Positions 31,845 to 43,334 are shown, counted from the first letter of the stretch. The stretch is DNA of 64,000 bases from Catonia carolina (GCA_035578175.1 JAQMRL010000006.1:60505001-60569000); one strand, 5' to 3'. Program-made: numbers and translations. The notes: a model not told the origin generated them from the sequence alone.

Positions 31845-32700
31845 TTAATAATATAACCTAACATTAGTAAAAAAACATTAAATAAACAAAAAAACTAACC
31901 TAAAAGAACATAATTGGTTTTTAATCATGAGTGAAAGACGTAAAGTGAAAATCAACCTCAGTTTAGCTTAAAAATACGGAAAATCACTCTTTCACGCTAA
32001 ACTAGGCTCTGTAGAAAAAAATGCTCTAACAAAAGTTTAGATCTTTGAATTTCCTATAAATTTGATTATACTTTTTGTCGTAAAATGCATAATAAGGCTG
32101 AAATCTTTAAAAAATCGTATTTTTACACAATTTCGTGAGAAGAAAAGAAAACCGCTAAACTAAGCGTTATACAAAAAAATGTTTGAAAAAAGTTATAGAA
32201 TTTTAACTTTCCACAACTTTTACAGGATACATTTTTGCGCTAAAATGCATATTAAAGTCGCAATCTTAAAAAATCAATTTTTTTAGTAAAAAACAGCCTC
32301 TCGAAGAATTTCAGCAGACATGACGCCTATCCTATCTTGCAGAGCATAAAAATGTAGTAAATGAGGCGATTTTTAAAAAAATCGTAGGAGCCGTTTTTGA
32401 GAAAATCGCAAAAAAGTGAAAAATTACACGAATAAACTACTACTTCCGGTTGACCAATTTTGATGAAAATGTTCGTGTCGGGTCCTCTAGTGTTATCTAA
32501 CTTAAGTTTCAAGTTTCAAGTTCGTATGACGTTCCGTTCTTGAGATATTCTGTTCACACACACACCAATCTTTAAAAACATGTTTCTTGGGTTCAGGGGG
32601 GTCTGAAAACGTGTAGATCCGGTGAAAACTCAATTTCGAAAAAATCGACATGAAAACAATACTTTTCTTCCTACATATTCATAAAGGCAAGAGAAAGTAA
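31845..32700 (+). mobile_element. H1 element lacking its 5' terminus
   Basis: Starts at the internal AATAATATAACCTAACATTA and runs through both internal units to CATATTCATAAAGGCAAGAG + AAAGTAA. The 5' end has been replaced by the adjoining SINE. Confidence 0.88.
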
Positions 32701-33539
32701 ACAAGTAAATTTTAACCGATTACTGAGAGGTAAGTTACTTTTAAATTATTTTCTGTAAATTCGAATATCCGGATAAAATGATAATCCGGACATGGTCATT
32801 TTCCAATTAGTTCGAATTATCAACGTTGTAATGTATTTTAAAATTATATTAATGCGCTAGCTGTTCAAAATACATTATTTATACATAAAGAAAAGGTTGA
32901 CGCACATTAAATCTAGTAACAAATTACACATAAATATGTACTAGAAGGTTTGTACATTAATCATGGAGTCATAGTAATATGATGATATCTAATAAACCCT
33001 AATGCTTGGTTAGAATTCGTTTAATCACCATTACATAGTAATAACTGATGACAAAGACTGACATATTTAACATTTCTGACATACCATAATACTATGTACA
33101 TTTATCTAGCCACAGGAGTAGGTATATATGTTTGCGATTAATTCTACAACTGCAATATTGCAGAAACATAAAGAGCAGATTAATGTTTAATAAATTCAGA
33201 ATTTGATATATGATTCAATGTTTTTTGCATTTATGCATTTGCGATTCTTTATGGAGATACAAAGTCATAAAATATATTGAACTATTCCATCTACATATTT
33301 AAGGGCCCTTTTAGGATACGTTAAGTGTAGTTTATACATTTTTGAAGACTTTTTATGCAGCCCACCCTCTCAGTATTCTTCTGCCAGGTGTTCTGCTTTT
33401 GCTTCTGGTGGAAGCTTATAAAATCAGTAATCATTAGTCTGAACTTTGTTAAGGTCATTGTGTTCCCTTGAAACACAAAAGTATGTTTGTTATTTTTGTT
33501 ATGTTTGTATTGTTTGTTTGTTTGTGTTATGGTGTGTTG
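32701..33539. other. Unassigned stretch
   Basis: A small fold-back TCCGGAT-aaaatgat-AATCCGGA lies near 32769-32791 and resembles pogo-type terminal sequence. Nothing else recognised. Confidence 0.4.
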
Positions 33540-33666
33540 TGGATCGATCGAATTCCGAAATTAGGAGAAGAATTGGCGTTCAACGAAATATCCTGGATAC
33601 CATATCATGGAAGCAATTAAAATGGTTTGGACATTTGTAGAGGATGGATGTGGGGACGGTATACAG
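33540..33666 (+). pseudogene. LINE C-terminal fragment, left part of a split copy
   Basis: Reads RSNSEIRRRIGVQRNILDTI, SWKQLKWFGHL, stop, RMDVGTVY, matching the LINE pattern 'NxxIRxRxxVxxxIxDxIxxxQLxWxGHVxRM'. It breaks at 33666 and appears to continue at 35504 beyond a nested insertion. Confidence 0.7.
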
Positions 33667-34087
33667 TGGACAATTCGAACTGGCACAACTCTTGCTCTGC
33701 GTGTACACACAGTTCCGCATAAAGTATATCCATAACCTATTCTTTCAACAAGGTCTACAAATTTTAATGTACGCAAATGCCTACAACCTAATTTCAATGT
33801 ACAAACATACAAATACTTATTTCATTTTAAAATATGTACTTAATTAGTCCCAGTAAAAAATTAAATTATAAATTACAAGAACTAAACTGCAAAAACTCAC
33901 TAAACTATACTCTATGGACGTACGCAACAAACTAAACAAATTGATCTGAATATAATTTATAATAAACAGAATATCATTATATGAAAAAAATTTAGTCACA
34001 TCATTATGTCGGACAGATTATTAATATCAACAGTGAAAACAAAGCGTAGTGACTGTACGTGAGTCTTACATTACAGAAGCGATTGTA

Positions 34088-35410
34088 CGAGGGGGTACCC
34101 AAAAGAAACCGGAATTATTTTTTAAAACTATTTATTTTTAATTTTTTTACAAAAGAACCTTATCCCCTTCAAAATACTCTCCATTACAACTAATACATTT
34201 GTCCCACCGGTGCTTCCACTGTTCAAAACATTTTTTGTACTCCTCTTCAGTGATGGCTGCCAGCTCATCCGTCGTTTTTTCCTTGACATCATCAACGTTG
34301 TTAAATCGGAGACCTTTCATGCCCCTTTTCATGCGTAGGAACAAGAAAAAATCACACGGAGCCAGATCGGGTGAGTACGGTGCGTGTGGTAGCAAAACCA
34401 TGCCGTTTTTCGCCAAAAACTGGGTAACCGAGATTGCCGTGTGTGCAGGCGCGTTGTCGTGGTGGAAAAACCAGTCCCCTGTCTGCCACAAATTAGGTCT
34501 TTTACGACGAATGCTGTTTCGTAGTCTTCTTAACACTTCAAGATAAAAAGCTTGATTTACCGTCTGGCCTGGTGGAACGAACTCTGAATGGACAATTCCC
34601 CTCACATCAATAAAACAAATCAGCATTGTTTTGATGTTCGATCTGACTTGACGACTTTTTTTTTGGTCGGGGTGATAATGAAGTCTTCCATTGACTGGAT
34701 TGTTGTTTGGTTTCTGGGTCGTACCCATAGCACCAAGACTCGTCACCCGTAATGATCTTGGACATGAAATCTGGATCAGTTTCAAGCTGTTGTTTCAAAT
34801 CACTACACGTTTCAATTCGACGTTCCTTTTGAGTGTCTGTCAGAACCCGAGGCACAAACTTGGCAGCGACTCTTTTCATTGTCAAGTCTTCTGTTAAAAT
34901 GCGTTGGACTGAGCTCCAAGATAACCCACTAACCTATGATATTTGGTCAATGGTCTGTCGTCGGTCTGTTCGTACAATTTCTTTCACTTTCACAACATTT
35001 TCGTCTGTTCGGGAAGTCGACGGTCGTCCAGAACGAGGTTTGTTCTCAATCGACATGTCGCCATTTTTAAAGCGCAAAAACCACTCGTACACTTGGGTTT
35101 TTCCAATAGCGTCGTCTTTGTAAGCTGTGTTCAACATTACAACTGTTTCCGCGGCGTTTTTACCGAGCAAGAAGCAAAATTTCACAGCCGCACGTTGTTC
35201 ATTAAAACTTGCCATCATGAAAAACGACACGAGCACAAAACAGCACTAGAGAGAACAATCACTGCACGAGAACAGAACAAGCTAGATCAACGAACAAAAT
35301 GGCATTGAACTGGCAATGAGTAGCGCTACAAGCAGCCTAGTGGCGGGAATTTGTACTGCACAAGCTCCGCCCACAGCAGTGCTATTCCGGATACTTTTGG
35401 GTACCCCTCG
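34088..35410 (-). mobile_element. mariner transposon, 1323 bp, TA target
   Basis: Inverted ends are CGAGGGGGTACCCAAAAG at the left and CGAGGGGTACCCAAAAG at the right, with further matches inside (CCGGAAT), flanked by TA on both sides. The total length of 1.3 kb is the normal mariner size. It encodes a broken transposase on the minus strand. It lies inside the TIR element at 33667-35503. Confidence 0.93.
34147..35215 (-). pseudogene. mariner DD34D transposase, one stop and one frameshift
   Basis: The transposase would cut and paste its own element at TA sites in the nucleus. The likely start is the MASFNEQRAAVKF methionine at 35215. The N-terminal HTH half is followed by a TAG at about 34935 in the TIDQIS-stop-VSGLSWS region, then TMKRVAAKFVPRVL. 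The first catalytic Asp is in TGDESWCYGYDPETKQ. A frameshift lies at a run of T near 34658-34667. The second Asp is in HHDNAPAHT and the third in YSPDLAPCDFFLF, exactly 34 residues apart, which defines mariner DD34D. The C-terminus is YFEGDKVLL-stop. All catalytic residues survive but the two lesions make it inactive, suggesting a fairly recent insertion. Confidence 0.93.
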
Positions 35411-35503
35411 TATACTTTTGTGACTGTACCGTCGTTGCATGACGAGGGGCGAAGAGTGGAGTAGATAAACACCGAAGCTGCTTGTGCCAATTCGAATTGT
35501 CCA

Positions 35504-35690
35504 AGGTTTATAAGTGGCCAAAGACGGAATAGCAGTGGACGCCACCCGGTAGAAGGGAGGGTAGGCCAAAGGTGACGTGGTTAGATGGTGTGCAGGAGGA
35601 AATGTCTTTGAGGCAGCTTTCCGATGGTGACTGGCCAGAGTAAGAGAGGTGGTGCTTAGAAAGCGAGATACTGCTGGGGCAGTAAATCCT
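35504..35690 (+). pseudogene. LINE C-terminal fragment, right part of a split copy
   Basis: Reads VYKWPKTE, stop, QWTPPGRREGRPKVTWLDGV, QEEMSLRQLSDGDWPE, stop, ERWCLE. 'PPGRRxxGRPxxTWxDGVQ' is a standard LINE terminal motif, and it continues the fragment ending at 33666. Confidence 0.75.
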
Positions 35691-37245
35691 TGCATGAATA
35701 TGTATATATAAAACAGTTATCAGACACTTTAATCTTCGTTTTCTGAAATTTTCCATTAACCGTTCCTTTTTTAAAATCATTTCGTATTTTCCTCGTAACC
35801 TGTACTGTGACTTATTTAATGTTTTATTACATAAACCGTACGCACACACTTTAATGTTTACGTTGTTATTTATATTGTGTTAACTGTTTGGAACGTTCTG
35901 GAACATTCTAGACTCCTATTTTAACAACCTATAACTAGTCAGTTAAAGACGAGTTTTATTGCTGGACTTGTGCTTTAAAATTGTATAGTCTTTTGTAGTT
36001 TAATATCTTATGATTTTACGTAACGAATTATACCGCACCGACGAATAATACTGCCTTCGAACGGAGGTTGTTTCTCTCAAATTTCTCTGCTTCTATTAGA
36101 CAAGCCTTCCCAGTAATTTTAAGGCATTTACTCTTATAAACACCCCAGATTTTATCTCCGTATATTATAACGTCTGAACGTTTTTTGTCTCAAAAATGAT
36201 TTCTTCTTGAACAGGTGGTGGTAGTTGCAGTGCAGCGGACATCTTTCCTCGTCTGATATTCTTTTTATTATTGCTGGTCTTCGGTTGTAGTATCATTTCC
36301 TTAAGGTTCTTGAACTATCAGTTTTTCTAATATTAATTTAACATCTTTCATAGAAATTTTTTACTTTTCTTATTTACCTTAGTTGAAACTACATTTTCCA
36401 GTTATTCTTCATGAGATAACAAATGACGTCCACGTTGTAAACCTTATCAAAACAACACTGAAGATTTAAAAACTTCATAATATGTGTCGGTTTCACCAGC
36501 TTCCGATAATTTTTGTTTTAGAACAAGAAAGTGTACGCCAAATTTTTCCCACTTATTTTTCAAAATGTTAAGTCACTTCTTCCCATGGTTATGTGATATT
36601 CACCATGAAATTTTTAAAATCGAAATCTTTCCAAAATTTCCTGACATATTCTTTTTGAGTTTCGTTTTCTTGTTTCATATTCTGTGCGGAAAAATATTAA
36701 GTCGTGTTAACACAAAAATCATGTTACTCGAACTCGCGTAAATTTAAACATTACTATACGAAAAAATTAAATAAAATAATTATGCGGGTTTTACCTTTAA
36801 AATAACCGTTCAGATAATACAATTGTGGATACGAATTCAGGTTTTCTATGAGAAATAAAACACCTTTTTACAAGACAAACCTTTAGGGGTTTAGACTTGG
36901 TCAAGGAAAACTTTATTTTTCTTTCATTTAAAAATGTTTTTCTATCGGTTTTCTTTTTGTTTTTTGTATCTCGTATATTGAATTAGAGAGAAAAATAAAA
37001 CCCTATGTTACTGTGAATTTTACTTTGACCTTTACAGAAATAACAAAATAAACATGTTCGAACTTTCGGTTTCAAACCTATAATAGCAATTAATATTTAA
37101 ATATTAATAATAAACATTTTTATAATAATATAATTAAGGATGTACAGTGTATGCTCTTCATGCATTGTAACAAAAGTATTTATTGATATTCCAAACTATT
37201 CAAACAACAAAACGCCCCAAAAAAATTTACAATATTATGTTTAAA
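35691..37245. other. Unassigned stretch
   Basis: No host gene found. 36055-36205 on the minus strand may encode a decayed LINE segment (IYGDKIWGVYKSKCLKIT, EAEKFERNNLRSKA), at low confidence. A dense heat-shock-element-like motif lies at 35891. Confidence 0.4.
35891..35912. promoter_or_regulatory. Heat-shock-element-like motif
   Basis: GAACGTTCTGGAACATTC followed by TAGA gives alternating nGAAn/nTTCn units: GAA-cg-TTC-tg-GAA-ca-TTC, plus a partial fifth. At least three such units in phase make a consensus HSF-binding site. No gene or promoter was recognised nearby, so function is uncertain. Confidence 0.5.
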
Positions 37246-37345
37246 AACCAACCGGGATGGTCGGATGGTAAAGTAAAGTCGTCGCCGCGAATCAATTTAT
37301 TAACAGCTGATTTTTGGAAAAGGTTCCTGGTTTAAATCCAAGTAA
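37246..37345 (+). mobile_element. Degenerate tRNA-like repeat
   Basis: ACCAACCGGGATGGTCGGAT, AACAGCTGATTTTTGGAAAA and GGTTCCTGGTTTAAATCC align by eye with the minus strand of 40842-40938. The last motif resembles a B box. Two related copies imply a dispersed element, probably an old tRNA-type SINE. Confidence 0.5.
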
Positions 37346-38053
37346 AGGTTTTAACGTATTTGAATACTACACAGTGATTACCGGCATACTTTAATGTTTG
37401 AACTTTAATTAACCAAACTCCCTCAAGAATGGTAGGCCTGAATCTATTACAAGACTACACCTCATTTACATGTCATACACATAATCATCTTATCTGGTTA
37501 CGAGGTAGTTTGTTGTTCTTAAATTAAACAGATTGCAACGTGCACACATAAGGAAGTAAACATAATGTTCAGAGGATATCTGAAAACACTTTACCAAAAT
37601 TATACGATTCGGGAAAATGCAGTTTTCAAACTAACCCTTCGATCATTTATGATTCCTCTACTTTCCGAAAAGCTAAGAAATTAAAATTTACCACGATATT
37701 TCCTTGGATGGTATTTACAAAATAAATTCGTTTTAAAGAAATTTAATAAAATCGAAGAAAAAGTTATAGATCTCCCAGAAACAAACTCTTTGGGCATACG
37801 AGTTAAACTATTTAAATTATATAGCAAAATTTTGTTCCTAGTATAACCTACCACTTATAGATCTTCCTGCAACAAATTTTTTTAGACATTTCATTATTTT
37901 TCCAACAATTTAATAACGAAAGATTATTTATTGGTTTTACGTCTGACTATCTTGCATATGTACTAATATAACGCAACAAGTGAAGGGTGGCAGATGTAAA
38001 TAAAATAATATATACATGTAAATAATGTATACTAATGTAAATAAATATAATGT
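37346..38053. other. Unassigned AT-rich stretch
   Basis: No feature recognised. Confidence 0.5.
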
Positions 38054-38309
38054 ATTAGCTCCAGGGCTACTAAAAATAGTTGTGTTTATTATCACATGGT
38101 CAGCCAATTATATGATGAATCATTTAAGAACAGAAGAGGTAGAGGTGTAACAGTCACTAATCAGAGTTATCTCCTCTGAGAGTAATGAATTCCATTATAC
38201 AGCCAGACCCTGTGGTGAATGAAGTGAAGGTGTCATTCACAGGGTGAAAAGTAGATACTTTTCAGAGGACCTGGCATGCTGATAAACATATTTTTCCAAT
38301 CAGTGAAAA
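38054..38309 (+). mobile_element. S1 retroposon, 3' truncated
   Basis: From TTAGCTCCAGGGCTACTAAA to TTTTTCCAATCAGTGAAAAA. It lacks the terminal hairpins and AAC tail. Confidence 0.85.
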
Positions 38310-38339
38310 AAATGTATATTGTAATGTATTTGTATTTGG

Positions 38340-38613
38340 TTATAAAATCACAAGCATGCCCCGCGCGGCTTCGCACGCGGAACATGTGTGATTAATTTTT
38401 TAACATAAAGTATAACAGATTTGTGCAGCTGCTATATCGACTGTATACTACAACACACACAACGTTTTGATAAATTCCACCGCGTGCACACACACACGAC
38501 ATACACAAAACGACGTTTTGATCATTTCCCCCGCGCACATCTCTCAATGTCATCACTCCTTCATCTACTTCAACAGCAATACGTATTCACTTGTACACAC
38601 ACACACACACACG

Positions 38614-38678
<65 letters not shown>

Positions 38679-38840
38679 TTATGAAAATCTTCATTTGGAC
38701 CCTTAGAGTTATCATTTGTGATAGTTTAAAAATAAAATGTTGCTGTAAATATAAATACGAATATACTGTACTGTCAAAATGTCATGAAAATCCGTTCGGT
38801 AGTTTTGGAAATTAGCTTTCACAATAAAATTCGCTTTTTT
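38340..38840 (+). repeat. Unclassified repeat with GC hairpin and long CA tract
   Basis: Begins near ATAAAATCACAAGCATGC and the GC-rich hairpin CCGCGCGGCTTCGCACGCGG (38360-38379). It holds two related CA-rich blocks, then (CA)n, and ends with GAAAATCCGTTCGGTAGTTT and a polyT-adjacent AATAAAATTCG. 'GCGCGGCTTCG' and 'AAAATCCGTTC.GTAGTTT' are phrases I associate with dispersed insect repeats, but I cannot name the family. Confidence 0.55.
38597..38674. repeat. (CA)n microsatellite
   Basis: About 38 CA units with a CGCACG interruption. It generates spurious Thr/His frames in three phases. Confidence 0.97.
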
Positions 38841-39300
38841 TTAAAGCCACATAGGACTACATAAGTTCATCAAACTAAAAAAAGCTCATTTCAACTTTTG
38901 CGGTTCAATCTTTCAGTCCCTGGAGTCCCTTCCTTCCTGATGTTTCCCTCCTTGAACTTTCTCCAGTATTCCCTCAATCCATCCGATCTTCTCTGCCGTT
39001 CCTTGTCAGAATACACAACTTTCTGTCGTTTCGTCGGTTTCTGCTGTTCAAGTCTTGTGGTTTTCAGCCTGTGGTAATTTCCGGCTTTTGTTTTGAGGTC
39101 CGCAAGTGAGATTTGGAGCCCGTCCATGTCCTCCTTAATTTCCCTGATCCAGTGGGGCTGAGTTTTTCTGTTAAGGAAAACGTTGATGATTTGTTTTGAG
39201 ATTCTGGAAGAGTCGGTCCTCAAGAGATGTCCAAAGAAGGAAATTCTCTTTTTCCTCATCTGGTCTGCTAGAGGTTCTGTATTTCTGTATACTTCTTCGA
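38838..39300 (-). pseudogene. LINE C-terminus with 3' end (RISF/ADLK family)
   Basis: A 122-codon minus frame (38891-39259) begins MRKKRISFFGHLLRTDSSRI and includes WIREIKEDMDGLQISLADLK, RQKVVYSDKERQRRS, LREYWRKFKEG, then a stop. It is followed in its own orientation by a short untranslated tail and an A-rich end (TTTAAAAAAAAGC on the minus strand near 38835-38846). The related copy at 54422-54960 shares both protein and tail (GAACTTATGTAGTCCTATGTGG against GAACTTAAGTGGTCC). Only the C-terminal part of ORF2 is present and no enzymatic domain remains. Confidence 0.8.
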
Positions 39301-40249
39301 TTTGTCTTTATAATATAAGTATAAATAAGAAATAATTGTAGATTTATTCTGCTAGTTATAACTATGTAAATTAAAAAAATAATACCATATAATTATAATT
39401 ATTTATTATTAATATTTTTCCTTCAAGAAATCGCCAATTATAAAATAAAAAGATAAATATTATTCAGAAATAAATACGAGTAAATTGGGTTACATAAAAG
39501 TCTTTTCTGATGAAACAATATTTAATAGGGCTGCTTGAAAAAACCTTACTTACTATTACAGTTGATTAATACCAAACTAATTAATGCCAAAGAGTTATTA
39601 TATCTGTGCTCTTGAAAAGCACAAAAGCAATGCTATATCTCTTTGGTTCCCCTTTAACCGTGTTATTCTCTTTTCATAAAAGACTGCACTTAATAGCAAC
39701 AGTGCCTGTTTTGAACTGTACTGTAGTACAGTACCCTACAACATTTCTCTCTCTTTCTTGCACGAGCACGCGCGTACACACACGCCGCTACTTATAATGA
39801 AGTTCATCATCAAAATTTCCCCCTACAGTAGCAGGCTTACATCAATCAAAGTGAAATTACTTTAATTTACTTTCACCATAAAAAATATCTGCAATGAAAT
39901 AAATATACATTTCACTTTTACAAAGCACTGATATTTTCATGGTGTGTTTTTCATCACTTAATTCTTTCTTGGCTAAACATTTTCAATTTCAAAACATCTG
40001 TACTTGAAAAGATCAACAATGTTACGATATTTTTCACAAGTCAATTTAACAACGGGGAACTCGAGCGGACGGATACAAATTTCCGAATCTAAAACAATTT
40101 TTATAAAAATTCAGTCAAACACTCCAAAAAAATTACAAACTCGTAAAATTCTCTTCACGGAATTCAACATTCTTCCGCTGCTATCATTGTACGAGGTGTG
40201 ATAAAAAAAATACGGTGAATAATTTCATTTTGAACAAACAGCCGAGTTC
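39301..40249. other. Unassigned stretch
   Basis: No supported feature. 39750-39790 is a short CG/CA-rich run. Confidence 0.5.
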
Positions 40250-40705
40250 GAGATTTCAAATATTTAGCATGCAGGATTTCCTACGACAAAGATGATGACA
40301 TGAGTGAAAAACTGGCAAAATTTAACGCTGTATGCGGCTCTATTCAGGACAATAGGAAAGAAAACAAAACAGGACACCAAAATGAAATTTTACAGAGCAA
40401 TGGGTGTACCAGTCATAACATATGGGCGTGAAACATGGGTGTCATTACAGAGGAATGAATCTCGTATCCAGGCTGCTGAAATGAGATTTTTGCGGGGAAT
40501 CAAAGGTTGTATCCGGTGATAAAGTACGTAACGAAGCTATACGCCCCAAATTAAATGTTCAGTCACAGTGTGAAACGTTAAGAACATACAAGAGAAACTG
40601 GTCCTCTACGAGCATGGAAATATAAACCTAGAGGAAAGCGAGGTTTGGGAAGACCTAAAAAGAGATGAATCCCGGAACAGGCCATTGAACCTAATCCTTG
40701 ACAAG
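40250..40705 (+). pseudogene. LINE RT C-terminal fragment
   Basis: Reads FKYLACRISYDKDDDMSEKL, AKFNAVCGSI, then shifts frame to TKMKFYRAMGVPVITYGRET, RIQAAEMRFLRGIKGC, stop, RNEAIRPKLNV, LRTYKRNW, KRGLGRPKKR. The motifs and order equal those of 7863-8644 and 1081-1682. It has multiple frameshifts and stops. Confidence 0.8.
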
Positions 40706-40841
40706 ATGATGATGATATTGCTGATGATGAACAAACTGCCAACGCTACATGTATTTGAAGTAGGCCTATACATCACCGACGTAAAGAATGCGAAACGTTC
40801 AGTTGTAGATTTCCGCTGCATATCTGTCAGAAAATTCTAAA

Positions 40842-40938
40842 ATTGTAACCAGGAACCTTCGTCTCTAAAAACCAGCTGTTAAACAGCGGACTAGCGGTAA
40901 CGACTTCAGCCCTAAACCAACCCATGGTGGGTTTGTAT
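40842..40938 (-). mobile_element. Degenerate tRNA-like repeat
   Basis: The minus strand CAUGGG-side reads GGTTGGTTTAGGGCTGAAGT, TTTAACAGCTGGTTTTTAGA, GAAGGTTCCTGGTTACAA. It corresponds to 37246-37345. Confidence 0.5.
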
Positions 40939-41124
40939 AATATAAATAATTTTTTGGTCTTTTCTGTTATCCCACCCCCCTAGCAATATTTGTCACATTT
41001 TGTGGATATTACGTATGTAGGTAATCTTACAGTATTTTTAACGGTAAAACAGGAAAAATATTTTTAAAAATCATACAGCCAAATCAATATTTTTTAAGTT
41101 AACGTTAAAGTAGTTTTTTCTTTT

Positions 41125-41870
41125 TCAAATTATCGTAAACTCTGGGGAGGTACCAAACAAAGTAATATAAACATCATTCAACGTTTCCAAAACAGGGTGC
41201 CGAGAAACACCGTCAACGCACCCTGGTTCATAAGAAAGAACATCGACCTCCGAGGTTGATGTTCTGTTCTACGAATGCATTTCATCTCCAGCAAAATCCA
41301 GAGGTTCGCACAGAAGCATGAGGAAAGACTTCACCGCTATTACAACATTGAAGCAATCCAATTGCTTGACAACGATAATCTGATGCGAAGGCTAAAAAGA
41401 AAGAAACCATTTGAGTTTGTGTAGTGCCAGTGTTTAAAGTAGAGCAGTGTTAGTGCACGATTAGAATTAGTGTTAAATTTTAGGGCACAATATAAGTAAT
41501 GTTACATTAAATTAAGTACCGAGGTTCTTTTGAGCATCTCTGTAGTACTATTTTCAATAGTAGTTTAAGTTAGAATAAAGTTACTTATTACTCTAGATCG
41601 TAATATACATACATACAAAAAAACGTTATCGTTAAACTATTTATTGAAATTTATAAAATTATTTAATTTAATGATGCCATGCGTTCAATGAGTTTGTATT
41701 TCAACCCATCCTAGTACATGGTTTTGTCCATATTTGGATGGGATAATTTCCACCACCTCTAGCGTAATAGGATAGTAGTTTACTGTAGCCTAAGAAATTT
41801 TGTATTATCGTAATTTTTTTTTTTATGTAATGTGTAATATTATGGGAATAAATAAATTATTATTATTATT
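41125..41870 (+). pseudogene. Jockey-type LINE 3' end
   Basis: Reads LWGGTKQSNINIIQRFQNRV, NTVNAPWFIRKNIDLRG, a stop or shift, then RFAQKHEERLHRYYNIEAIQ, LLDNDNLMRRLKRKKPFEFV-stop at 41423. 'LWGxxxxSNIxIIQRFQNxVLRxxxNAPWxxxN' followed by 'RLHxHxNxxAxQLLDN' is the characteristic C-terminus of Jockey-clade non-LTR elements. A ~440 bp 3' untranslated region follows, with AATAAA signals, ending in an ATT-repeat tail (ATTATTATTATT near 41860). Confidence 0.85.
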
Positions 41871-42107
41871 TCATTATTGCATGCAGTAACAATATTAAGA
41901 AAAAGCAATGTATTTACCCTACCTATATTTAACCTTAACTTGAAGAATATTGGTGTAGGATTTTTTTTAAATATTTTTCCCGTTTTTGTCATTAAAAATA
42001 ATGTAAGATTACCTACATATGAAATATCCACAAAATTTGAAAAATATGGGTGAGGAGGGGAATAACAGAAAAGTCCTAATTTTTATTTACAAAACGAGTA
42101 AATTTAC
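41871..42107. other. Unassigned stretch
   Basis: Nothing recognised. The segment 41995-42030 resembles, in inverse orientation, 41000-41030 (TGGATATT-CGTATGTAGGTAATCT), suggesting a diverged inverted repeat around the Jockey end. Confidence 0.4.
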
Positions 42108-42280
42108 TTTTTTTGGTTTAACGGCCGACTGTTCTGCAATAACTGTTAATGCAGACGGTGAAGGATAAAATTATTTTTGGTAACGTATGAAAATATGCCA
42201 TGCCTGAATGGGATTCGAACCTAAGACCACATGATGAGAGGCGAGCACGTTACTAACTACGCCAATGCAGCCGGCAAAGC
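42108..42280 (-). mobile_element. tRNA-derived SINE (T family), full length
   Basis: Minus strand: GCCGGCTGCATTGGCGTAGT head, B box GGTTCGAATCCC, body CATACGTTACCAAAAATAAT, block CACCGTCTGCATTAACAG and an A-rich end. An 8 bp duplication AAATTTAC flanks it (42100-42107 and 42281-42288). Confidence 0.92.
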
Positions 42281-42288
42281 AAATTTAC

Positions 42289-42987
42289 GATTTATTAAAC
42301 TTTAGTCATCATTTTGAAAAATGTTATGTTACATTCAAATAAATATAATACGAGATAATATATGTCAAAAAGGTTAACAGAATAAAGCATAATATGTTAT
42401 ACATCCACATAAATCTAAGTCCTACGTATAATAGTACAGAATATATCAAACATTTATGACAGAAAAGTACACATATTGCAAAATATGTTTTTTTTTGAAA
42501 TGTCAGTACGAGTAAGGTATATGATAAATTACTTTAAGATTGCGATACGATTCGGAAAAAGAGAAGAATTGTTAAGTGACGTTGAGTAAAGATTAAGCTA
42601 TATTTAATGAGAGGAAAGGAAGATGTAGGAAGGGGGTGTAGAAAATGAGAATGAATGACCAGAAAGCGGAAGAGAAGAAATCGTCTAGAATAACAGTAAT
42701 AGGAATTGAAGTAATGGTCAAACACTAAAAAGGGGAGTGGGGTAAATAGTAAACCAACTGCATCTAGTGGAGAGGGTTCTAACTTAAGAAATAACGTGGC
42801 GAACATCATTTATCAAGTTCTTCAAGATGTGAAAATTCAAAAGAAAATATGAGAATGTTCTGGGGTTGTCAGAATAAGTGGTTTACATGTAATAAAATTC
42901 ACATATTTTCATTTTTCTGGATATTCCTTAATGGTTTTTCACATGTTTCCAAAATTCATAAATATTCCCTAACAAATTCCTTAAATG
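42289..42987. other. Unassigned stretch
   Basis: The 91-codon minus frame at 42534-42809 lies opposite a purine-rich plus strand and shows no motif. Not supported as a gene. Confidence 0.5.
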
Positions 42988-42996
42988 ATAATAGTA

Positions 42997-43141
42997 TTTT
43001 TTTGTTTTTTTTTTTTGTTTAACGTGTGACTGTTCTGCAATTACTGCTAATGCAGACGGTGAAGGATGAAATTATTTTTTGTAACGTAAAAATATGCCGT
43101 GCCTGAATGGGATTCGAACCCAAGACCGCATGATGAAAATA
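42997..43141 (-). mobile_element. tRNA-derived SINE, 5' truncated with 9 bp duplication
   Basis: Same body as the copy at 42108, but it stops inside the tRNA head after TTTTCATCATGCGGTC (minus strand). ATAATAGTA flanks it exactly (42988-42996 and 43142-43150), so the truncation happened at integration. It has a long polyA (polyT on plus) end. Confidence 0.88.
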
Positions 43142-43334
43142 ATAATAGTAAAATCTAAAAAATTCTATCGATTGTTTTGGACCCAACGCTTAATTCTACC
43201 CTAGGATGAATGAATTAAAAACACTACTTCATTGCAATTCCAAATTCACCAGATTTGAATTTTGAGTAAATTTTTCTGGATATCACTTACAGCAAGAGAA
43301 GAAAATTTACTTTCTGCAGACGTAGCATCGGGAA

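Larger units (their letters stand above)
33667..35503. mobile_element. TIR element interrupting the LINE, itself hit by mariner
   Basis: The ends TGGACAATTCGAACTGGCAC and GTGCCAATTCGAATTGTCCA are inverted copies with one mismatch over about 22 bp. Without the mariner inside, the element would be ~514 bp. No frame is visible in the remaining sequence. A 2 bp AG repeat at the borders is compatible with a short target duplication. The superfamily is not identified. Confidence 0.7.

Noticed and set aside
34199..34546. 115-codon plus frame, and other plus frames opposite the mariner (34691-35308)
   Set aside because: Antisense shadows of the transposase gene.
35282..35849. Minus frames of 137 and 113 codons
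   Set aside because: They run antisense to a LINE fragment and across the mariner border, so they cannot be one ancient gene.
38421..38815. Three overlapping plus frames rich in Thr-His
   Set aside because: They are translations of the CA microsatellite in different phases, with no other protein feature.
42534..42809. 91-codon minus frame
   Set aside because: Opposite a purine-rich strand, with no domain and no second copy.
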